Source: MedAcidi-G1 sp002294285
GTDB taxonomy: Bacteria > Actinomycetota > Acidimicrobiia > Acidimicrobiales > MedAcidi-G1
NCBI GenBank assembly: GCA_963999645.1
Contig: CAXEUY010000030.1
Span: 1 to 11,691 of the forward strand
DNA: 11,691 nucleotides
Reading direction: 5' to 3'
A model generated the notes under the pieces. It was not told the origin of the DNA. It did not search any database and saw nothing but the letters and a program-made list of their open reading frames with translations. Shown in pieces: positions 9,001 through 11,691 of the stretch. Numbering within the stretch: position 1 is the stretch's first letter; the number at the start of each line of letters is the position of its first letter. A program made the position numbers and the translations under genes.

Positions 9001-10242
9001 TCGGTTATTAATACCGAGAACACAGAACAAACTTTTGCCGGAGAAACCCCAGTTCAAGAAATCGATTGCGAAGTCGAAGACCCGACACCGGATCCGGAGA
9101 ATCCGTTCAACCCTGATGCAAACGTGAAGGTTGAATGTCGAATAGACCGAGCTTTGATCAAGCTGGATAACACTGAATCAACCGTAGACGCACTATTTAG
9201 AGTTGAGGTTTACCGCAGTGGAATAAAGTCAACTGATATTTTCTCCGAAGAGTCCGGAGTTCAACTACTAGAAGCAGGTACAAGTGCTTCTTACATGCAC
9301 CCGATTTCACTAGTAAATCGAGACCTTTTAAGTATTGTTGTAACCGCTGATGCTATAAGTGAAGGTAAATTCATCGAGCTTGAACCAGTAGTAGTATGGG
9401 ACCAATCTTTCACAGATTGCCCAAATGGCTTCGTCGGACAGGTAAAAATAAAACCTGAATGTGACATAGGTGGCATTGAAGTCATTCTCGACGCAAAAGA
9501 ATCTTCCATACCAGTTATGTTCAACACTATTACGGTCGTTGACGGAGTAGAACAAACCCTCGAAACCTTTGAAGTGTTATCCGGTGAAAGACTTCTAGCC
9601 AATTTTGCGATACCGGAAGATTCAAAGTGGAGTTTGAAGTGGTCAGTTGCTGACCCAGAAAACAGTTCAGAAATCCTACAAAGGGGATCTACTGCGACGC
9701 AGACATTCTCATGTGGAGAGACAGTCTTAGTTCCAACAACTAGCACTATTCCACTGATGCCTGAAGAGGAAGAAGAAAAAACTGAAGCAGCTCTCAAATT
9801 CGCCCAAACTAAAGAAGATGTCTGCGAGGAATGCTGTTGGCCATGGTGGCTGTTCCTCCTTCTTGGAATAGCGGCACTACTCGGATCTCTAGGAATGATC
9901 GCTCTACTTGGTCTTGCTCTTGCGGCACTGGGCGGTAAGAAGAGCGGCGGATGTTGCCAAAAAGATGAGGGGCTACCAGGAGCGCCGTTGAACCTCTCAA
10001 TAGTTGAAAAAGAAAACAGCTTTAAACTCTGCTGGGAAAAAGCCGAAAACGGAACCCCCCCAACTGGTTACATGATAGAAGGACGCATAGGCAATGACTG
10101 GGTCGACATTGTTACCGTTATAGGTCGTGAAACATGGACCTCCATAAGAAAATCAGAAGCTGATGGTGTAAACGCTTGGAGAGTATCTGGCGGAAATGAT
10201 AACGGCAGGGGCCGTGCATCAGAAGAGATCTTCACTTCTTAG
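1..10242 (+). CDS. Giant modular surface protein (propeller/SdrD_B/Ig-like/LysM/TM/Fn3), 5'-partial
   Basis: The visible part is 3413 residues and ends at TAG 10240-10242. The frame is open from base 1, and the first visible residues are the tail of an Ig-like domain ending in VDCP, so the true start lies upstream. The GTG at 13 has no ribosome binding site and is not a credible start. Residues are counted from base 1. Order: Ig-like (22-120); cassette 1 (123-1322) with two LysM domains (952-996, 1021-1065); cassette 2 (1323-2083); cassette 3 (2084-2820); two extra Ig-like a-b pairs (2821-3023, 3036-3242); acidic linker with a run of five Glu; hydrophobic span (3280-3312); Fn3-like domain (3326-3413). 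The composition is acidic with regular cysteines, as expected of an exported, oxidised, membrane-anchored surface protein. Adhesion or scaffolding is inferred from architecture only. No enzymatic motif or LPXTG sorting signal was seen. The gene is followed 7 bases later by a secreted paralogue of its propeller-like domain. Confidence 0.93.
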   Translation, partial: ADPQVENFEGDSSVRAEATVDCPIPQLSLLQDCASEVLKIEIDNKDLEVDGILQIIEVLPGATDATILDVDSKVPAGEKITTTIDFTYGARYIATLKSSDGSSYQQVSEETVITCEEPLVIEPFDCAANPSLIQNLKNQTAQTDEIKALDLTDGTYKLLYSIPFDYTEPPYDGFNALAIDPVNDFAYATVRLVIDGEERSFLTRFDQDQIGFLAELPVSKAFSATIDADGDYLFEREGNLYRVEKVSDLEAFEKFDTPGVLDLTDDQPIYEGDPNIDTGDITYWVTADGASISKYVIGVVRKTDQIMMIEYGESSSEFKLLVPSDENYIRVDIPDGTYGAAWNADGRIIVSANKGGLYEIYPETISGTRVQVRKLADTEATGNNDGMNCDDIPVCLPEEFGNVYGYAWIDWEESGDRTQVIGGLEEHLKGVTVTLTLESEYRDSEGNTCEDFGQSSWVVQTDGQSEADYQWRIDGVPARDNFGNELEYKATFDYGTANFPEGFSPTGYTKQLEEQVTASEVDSDVRGNTAEIPTTTTDPSLLRIQKTDPMIYRLLTQYKQTKQRNISRVFGMTTPLSEDGTSGSTTAQSGNFTLEPNETVHRADAGVLGYPVFEPISEVTIDCYSETARVLLDNIGSTVDAKFYIKVYNGTVEPGNEVTSQSGEQLVPAGTQAFYAKLIPPPLGDTLTILATAVAEHNGIQFGPDNVGSNQSGTYCDPPFSVMVDAQPDCDSGNLILTIKNLSAEEMNLDPGTPGVPARYEVILYQDGTPQELGSIYSSSGRYYELDPGESTIEEIPIREDSVWQVDWKATDLTDPSRTFEGLIPGLEGELFDCKAIEIDPEVSFSFECAAETNEAIFTIDNSGSDGNIDFYIKKLDEIVHGPYSLAAGGVRDVVLEVDHKDKYSVVVTASEVQPEAQTLKSVINKDISGETVGVTRQTLNTGSQPSETTVEVVVESGDTLSEIAAEHGIKTSELMAANGIVDASRIYIGQKLQISNKTNSQILTVVAPVADTQPSNATVEVVVESGDTLSEIAAEHGIKTSELMAANGIVDASRIYIGQKLVISEVTDAPNWEAISQLAEMTRAENNNVLFTETDGESTNVEVDFTGTVDDFEVDCPVFEPEITFTEYCGDKSLHISVSNENSDIAGEIFIYENGEIVSEGAVLPGRVFTVDYPFTFGATYEVVVNPVGSSNGFSYDPVNGEHEISCETPWEPTVETASECSNYGPVATITLDNNRSHSPAEFTLTLIVDDSSENIEIGPIYVGSRSESEIDLTGEAGVPRSALEDATWRFDWTATDPENENSVQTGTTAASTTDCLPPVGPFDCASYLAPLQVVLADSGIGYELNTLNLATGSLQSVYSIPFTRTTPSYSEINGIGLNPIDQTVYGFIRIKEDNVSSSYMIRFDSQQVEYLAKVPNFPNSATFDDQGNFLWMIDGSLYKADNAKDIKGYVDHQDQRVPDLRNAPPVYDARDEGDVYGHAVDVAHIRTDIGFGITNYIVGMVYGADQIVLIGYEGADLDRRLLDPVDAAGEKANLPGGGYGSAWSIGGQVFVAANSGEVFQLSVDNAEITNLFPVSGNVEIRRVGNSAANAHNDGTNCPGVPACFPEIFGNVYGYVWIDWDISKDRTAVEYGLEEHVAGVNVKLTNTSPFYNSEGEPCYQPGELEVSSTYTGQGSAAGNESGNYRWWIDNLPAEDNSGNRIKYKATFDYAGGQFPQGFTPTGYTLKQQDDVAASEIDSDVRPENFTRSLNTQAVSGEFTIEPETSSHRADAGVVGEPTFAPTATVDVDCDADTTFINLDNSGSTVQAKYEISVYHGDVGESNLVQSQSGEETVEAFDIVEYGKRIPPPRGQILTILITATPQKDDLDLGFEPVTVWNQAGVNCPTGFVVQVQVETDCDSGGIKVTLDNSESSVDALFTLVLDTDTETGIESQDVTEGEKKEVLISVTEDSEWTLMWQAAETDESEEEKGFVGLVGPEQFDCEPEEFLPIVSVDHVCDILGDTATFSIDNTDSGVNAIVEVYSDDELIWGPTIIEKGTESYETTIPVTGIEAITIRVAAEENSHNYGTTTIKETLNCPETQVAPFDCAAFPALIQIVGTKGVGFEVKELNPASGEYRPIYSIPFNRTPSYTGMNAAGINKVDSTAYALMSLNSTSAYLVRFDAQEVLFVAKMPEHSAAGDVDEVGNFVWTKNTKKILSVLPDIANMEGFKDPADAPDMSDWSPTLESVKAPTSDIATMIYDFGDGEGNYAMGLLGSDLYVYRYDDPLQAWIIKVTIPEGSNSPEPEGSFGASWSHEDRIYFASNKGLGVFEVMIPTIDFENKTAEIRKVANSDATGWNDGMNCTGIPTCIPDIFGSTYGYSWVDWDSSGDRTNIEDGNEEHIAGVKVTLTNTTAYHDSEGSECYGPGEFILETTTGIGDGQSGEDEGDYRWYFSDVPVEDSFGNEMRYEIHFDYDEATFPEGFTPLGYTQQLNNEVKESENDSDARPVQTTFSSTTSAVSEDFAIVAGQEAHRPDAGIVGELKFEPTATVDINCSLELVEVELDNSESTTDALYTVDVYHGEIEEDNKISEQSGTQTVESGDIDYYATVIPPPTGEILTVLVNAEAVRDGLGLEYEKAPVWNQAGTDCPSDFVAQVQVETDCEIGGAKVTLGNPETDTGAIFEIVLVIEGIRYTGEYELDSDDTYVLDLPIEDDSEWFIEWQAKEISEEDFRFSASTTPRTIDCEEPQFNPIISTGFTCTTVGGVITVFVDNRVSEVDAVVEIEVNGELSWGPETIGEGNISNVITIPAVDGDFLRVWVNSADETLNTAAVIAEETVDCPVFDPEAVVDVDCEIDRALITLDNLNSSVESLFEIKVYRGEIDPVNYVLEESGIQLVGAESSSIFIKPIPLSGDHILTIEVIADAMKDAEPLGLESKVVWSQSISDCPSGFSAQIKVEVECDLGGIAVTMDARESEVPVIFNIVGVIDEVPEGPNSYEILPGDETQIIIPATGSSDWNVEWSVINTENTEQTFAGETPVQEIDCEVEDPTPDPENPFNPDANVKVECRIDRALIKLDNTESTVDALFRVEVYRSGIKSTDIFSEESGVQLLEAGTSASYMHPISLVNRDLLSIVVTADAISEGKFIELEPVVVWDQSFTDCPNGFVGQVKIKPECDIGGIEVILDAKESSIPVMFNTITVVDGVEQTLETFEVLSGERLLANFAIPEDSKWSLKWSVADPENSSEILQRGSTATQTFSCGETVLVPTTSTIPLMPEEEEEKTEAALKFAQTKEDVCEECCWPWWLFLLLGIAALLGSLGMIALLGLALAALGGKKSGGCCQKDEGLPGAPLNLSIVEKENSFKLCWEKAENGTPPTGYMIEGRIGNDWVDIVTVIGRETWTSIRKSEADGVNAWRVSGGNDNGRGRASEEIFTS
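64..360 (+). other. Ig-like beta domain preceding cassette 1
   Basis: About 99 residues that follow a DCP boundary motif and end at another Cys (ITCEEP). It has the same layout as the later type c domains: an early Cys (LLQDC), a hydrophobic strand with an IDN motif, a central acidic loop, then alternating strands up to a closing Cys. It shows that the Ig-like tract, and probably an earlier cassette, extends upstream of the window. Confidence 0.6.
2854..2988 (+). repeat. LysM domain 1 (direct repeat copy 1)
   Basis: Encodes a 45-residue LysM domain with the classic opening V-x-SGDTLSEIA, a central LMAANGI and the ending IYIGQKLQIS. LysM domains bind N-acetylglucosamine-containing glycans, chiefly peptidoglycan and chitin, so this part of the giant protein may touch the cell wall. 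Bases 2854-2979 are identical to 3061-3186 (126 of 126 by eye), and weaker similarity extends left to 2831. Confidence 0.93.
3061..3195 (+). repeat. LysM domain 2 (direct repeat copy 2)
   Basis: The second LysM domain has the same residues as the first until its last strand (KLVIS instead of KLQIS). It starts 207 bp downstream of copy 1 and is joined to it by a 24-residue linker. Silent positions are identical too, unlike the rest of the protein, whose repeats have diverged strongly. This points to a recent duplication or to gene conversion between the copies. Confidence 0.93.
3967..6249 (+). repeat. Cassette 2: propeller, SdrD_B, Ig-like a-b-c
   Basis: This is the most compact copy and the best guide to the basic unit. 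The propeller-like domain (3967-4827) opens with PFDCAS and carries YSIPF, RFDSQ, GNFLW and DGTNC motifs. The SdrD_B-like domain (4828-5328) runs from FGNVYGYVW to HRADAGV. Ig-like type a (5329-5661) contains a RIPPP motif and ends in CPTG. Type b (5662-5961) opens with QVQVETDC. Type c (5962-6249) ends in LNCPE directly before the next PFDC. Total length is 761 residues. Confidence 0.85.
6250..8460 (+). repeat. Cassette 3: propeller, SdrD_B, Ig-like a-b-c
   Basis: Third copy in the same order. The propeller-like domain (6250-7059) has PFDCAA, YSIPF, RFDAQ and DGMNC. The SdrD_B-like domain (7060-7560) runs from FGSTYGYSW to HRPDAGI. The type a domain (7561-7893) contains VIPPP, type b (7894-8181) starts with QVQVETDC, and type c (8182-8460) ends in VDCP. 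It is clearly homologous to cassettes 1 and 2 but divergent at both protein and DNA level, so the cassette triplication is old. Confidence 0.85.
8461..9726 (+). repeat. Two extra Ig-like a-b pairs (stalk extension)
   Basis: After cassette 3 the Ig-like domains repeat as a-b pairs without propeller or SdrD_B: a (8461-8787), b (8788-9069), a short Pro/Asp/Glu linker, a (9106-9429) and b (9430-9726). The a domains share the IDRAL motif after their first Cys and a VVW-x-QS motif before DCP. The b domains share a CD-x-GGI motif and a W-x-x-W-S-V strand. The pairs resemble each other more than they resemble the a-b pairs inside the cassettes, so they probably arose by a later local duplication. They would lengthen the membrane-proximal stalk. 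Confidence 0.75.
9838..9936 (+). other. Hydrophobic membrane span flanked by cysteine clusters
   Basis: Thirty-three uncharged residues starting WPWWLF and ending ALGG, rich in Leu, Ala and Gly with repeated small-residue spacing. A CEECC cluster lies immediately before it and KK then CC lie after it. By the positive-inside rule the KK side should be cytoplasmic and the giant N-terminal part outside. An acidic linker with five consecutive Glu precedes the span. It looks like one long transmembrane helix and is too short for a hairpin. Confidence 0.85.
9976..10239 (+). other. C-terminal fibronectin type III-like domain
   Basis: The last 88 residues follow the Fn3 pattern: PGAPLNLS at the start, a strand with LCWEKAENG, then PPTGYMIE, a WVD strand, and a closing AWRVSGGNDNGRG with AS before the C-terminus. 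It follows the membrane span, so in the simplest topology it would sit in the cytoplasm, which is unusual for Fn3. Confidence 0.75.
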
Positions 10243-10252
10243 GAAACACATG
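10241..10252 (+). promoter_or_regulatory. Ribosome binding site and start of the second gene
   Basis: AGGA at 10241-10244 lies 5 bases before the ATG at 10250 and overlaps the TAG stop of the giant gene. Only 7 bases separate the two coding regions, which implies co-transcription. The start is supported by the signal peptide that follows it at once. Confidence 0.75.
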
Positions 10253-10369
10253 CGAATATTCAACCGGCAGGGGAAATGGCGTTTTAGAAGTTCGATAATC
10301 ACGACGGCAGTAATTTCAACTTTGCTTGTGCCAGCAACTTTATTGATTACTGCTGATCCAGCTTCAGCA
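10250..10369 (+). other. Sec-type signal peptide
   Basis: Forty residues. The N-region has six basic residues (Arg and Lys) before a hydrophobic core around VISTLLVPATLLI, followed by ADPASA and a likely cut before A-VES (or one residue later). The long basic N-region and Ala-Ser-Ala-Ala end resemble signal peptides of Gram-positive and actinobacterial proteins. Confidence 0.9.
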
Positions 10370-11691
10370 GCAGTGGAGAGCTACTACTGTGATTCCTATT
10401 CCGGATATCCCATCATGGTTAATGACAACGGCAATGGAAGCGATGGAGACTACACAGTCAGTAGATTGACTATTTCTGGTGTCGGACATACCACGATCCA
10501 CACGTTAAATCTGCCAAGTAATGCTTCAATTAACGCTACTGGTATAAGTCCTATAGACAATAAAGCCTATGGAATCGTTGGTGGTGTAACTAATTCGCCT
10601 CTTCTTGCCCGGTTTGATAATGATGAGGTTGAATATGTTGCGGAGGTTTCTAACGCTGCCACTCAGGGAACATTTGACGCACACGGTGATTATCTTTATT
10701 CCGACACTAGCGGAGGAAATACAACTGGTCTTTACAGAGTCGAAAGGCCCGATTTGTTAACCGGTTATACATCTTCTTCGAATAGCAGTATTTCAAATCA
10801 GCAGAGTCCAACAAACCTTATAAGCGCATCTATCGGGGGAAACGTTCCTGACTGGGCTGCTATAAGAGCCGATCTTGGAAGCGGTGTTGCAAACTATGTA
10901 GTAGGTATCAGAAACAGCAGTCCTGCAAAAGTTGTAGTAATCAAATATGCAGATACAGCAACTACTTCAGGTTCTAGTGTTTCTATCCTCACCCCAGATT
11001 CAACTTTGCCGACCCGACCCTTTAGAAATGCTTATTACTTTGAGGGACGGTTGCTTTTCCTTGAGAAGAAGGGAAACCTTTGGGAAGTTGAAACTGATAG
11101 TGCGAGTGACATAAATATTTCCAGTGGAACTGTAAATGTCACAAGTTTAGGTGACGGAAGCAACATCCAAGACGGTGACGGTATGAACTGTTTTGATTCA
11201 CCAGGTTTCACAGTTGTTGAGTCGAGTGGGACAACTTCGGTAAATGAGTCTGGTACTACTGACACGTTTACTGTGGTTTTGGATTCAAAACCAGCAGGCG
11301 ATGTGGTTATTGGTGTGTCTTCTGCTGACACGGGTGAGGCGACTGTTTCACCTGCGTCTTTGACTTTTACTAGTTCGAACTGGGATAGTGCTCAGACGGT
11401 AACTGTTACTGGTGTAGATGAAAGTGACGATGATGGGGATCAAGACACAACGATCACTTTGTCGGTAACTGATGCAAGCACAGATGATATAGCTTATGAC
11501 GGGGTAGCCAATCAGACAGTCACAGCTGAAACGGTAGATAACGATCCACAGGCAGGTTTCACGGTGGCTGAGTCTGGTGGTGGTACTTCTGTTTCTGAGA
11601 CGGGTACTACTGACACGTTCACGGTTGTTTTGGATGCCCAGCCGTCCTCGAATGTTGTTATCGATGTGTCTTCTGGTGATACCGATGAGGC
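10250..11691 (+). CDS. Secreted propeller-head / Calx-beta-like repeat protein, 3'-partial
   Basis: The frame is open from ATG 10250 to the window end (480 full codons). Residues 1-40 are a signal peptide: basic N-terminus, hydrophobic core, and a DPASA-A type cleavage site. Residues about 42-313 form a propeller-like domain homologous to those of the upstream giant protein. It shares the NDEVEYVAEV strand, a T-F-D-A-H-G-D-Y-L stretch, LYRVE, and the terminal DGDGMNC motif that parallels NNDGMNC and WNDGMNC upstream. From residue 319 there are 117-residue Calx-beta-like repeats: one complete, the second cut by the window edge. No membrane span or SdrD_B domain is visible in this part. The product is probably an exported surface or adhesin-like protein made with its neighbour, but its ligand is unknown. 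The C-terminal anchor, if any, lies beyond the window. Confidence 0.92.
   Translation, partial: MRIFNRQGKWRFRSSIITTAVISTLLVPATLLITADPASAAVESYYCDSYSGYPIMVNDNGNGSDGDYTVSRLTISGVGHTTIHTLNLPSNASINATGISPIDNKAYGIVGGVTNSPLLARFDNDEVEYVAEVSNAATQGTFDAHGDYLYSDTSGGNTTGLYRVERPDLLTGYTSSSNSSISNQQSPTNLISASIGGNVPDWAAIRADLGSGVANYVVGIRNSSPAKVVVIKYADTATTSGSSVSILTPDSTLPTRPFRNAYYFEGRLLFLEKKGNLWEVETDSASDINISSGTVNVTSLGDGSNIQDGDGMNCFDSPGFTVVESSGTTSVNESGTTDTFTVVLDSKPAGDVVIGVSSADTGEATVSPASLTFTSSNWDSAQTVTVTGVDESDDDGDQDTTITLSVTDASTDDIAYDGVANQTVTAETVDNDPQAGFTVAESGGGTSVSETGTTDTFTVVLDAQPSSNVVIDVSSGDTDE
11204..11554 (+). repeat. Calx-beta-like repeat unit 1 (351 bp)
   Basis: A 117-residue unit beginning GFTVVESSG, with TDTFTVVLD, SPASLTFTSSNW, QTVTVTGVDE and an Asp-rich loop, and ending TVDNDPQA. 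The layout matches Calx-beta-type extracellular repeats, whose acidic loops commonly bind calcium. The next unit starts exactly 351 bp later. Confidence 0.75.
11555..11691 (+). repeat. Calx-beta-like repeat unit 2 (cut by window end)
   Basis: The first 45 residues of the second unit begin GFTVAESGG and share TDTFTVVLD and a DVSSGDTDEA stretch with unit 1. DNA similarity is high in places, for example around the GTTDTFT codons. More units probably follow beyond the window. Confidence 0.75.

Noticed and set aside
9291..9797. 168-codon open frame on the minus strand
   Set aside because: It lies wholly opposite the well-supported Ig-like b domain and linker of the giant gene, has no recognisable domain, and arises from the low stop frequency of the antisense frame.
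9727..9960. Sortase-type cell wall sorting signal at the C-terminus
   Set aside because: A hydrophobic span followed by KK is present, but there is no LPXTG-like motif before it and an 88-residue Fn3-like domain follows it. LPGAP at 9973-9987 lies after the span.

Overview
The window lies entirely inside a cell-surface protein locus. It holds two co-directional genes on the + strand and almost no non-coding DNA. Positions 1-10242 are the 3' part of a giant gene: 3413 codons are visible and the reading frame is still open at the left edge. After 7 bases a second secreted-protein gene starts at 10250 and runs off the right edge. I see no RNA genes, insertion sequences, CRISPR array or convincing promoter or terminator.

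The giant protein is modular. Three times (from 367, 3967 and 6250) it repeats the same cassette. The cassette is a roughly 270-290 residue propeller-like domain that starts with PFDC and resembles DUF6923-type domains, then an SdrD_B-like (Cna-B-type) domain, then a run of cysteine-bounded Ig-like beta domains in a fixed order (called here types a, b and c). Cassette 1 also carries two nearly identical LysM domains, apparently nested within one Ig-like domain. Cassette 3 is followed by two extra a-b pairs. The C-terminus is an acidic linker, a cysteine-flanked hydrophobic span of about 33 residues, and a final fibronectin type III-like domain.

The second gene encodes a signal peptide, one divergent copy of the same propeller-like domain, and then Calx-beta-like 117-residue tandem repeats that continue beyond the window. 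The two genes therefore share the head domain but present it on different stalks: Ig/SdrD_B with a membrane anchor and LysM in one, Calx-beta-like repeats in the other. The 7-base gap suggests one transcript. A plausible reading, which is inference, is a pair of surface adhesin or surface-layer-like scaffold proteins, with LysM contacting peptidoglycan and the hydrophobic span anchoring the giant protein.

The organism is bacterial. GC is roughly mid-40s percent by eye. The proteins are strongly acidic. The signal peptide ends in an Ala-Ser-Ala-Ala type site, and LysM implies accessible peptidoglycan. This would fit a low-GC, possibly aquatic, Gram-positive lineage such as a marine actinobacterium, but the sequence does not settle the taxonomy.
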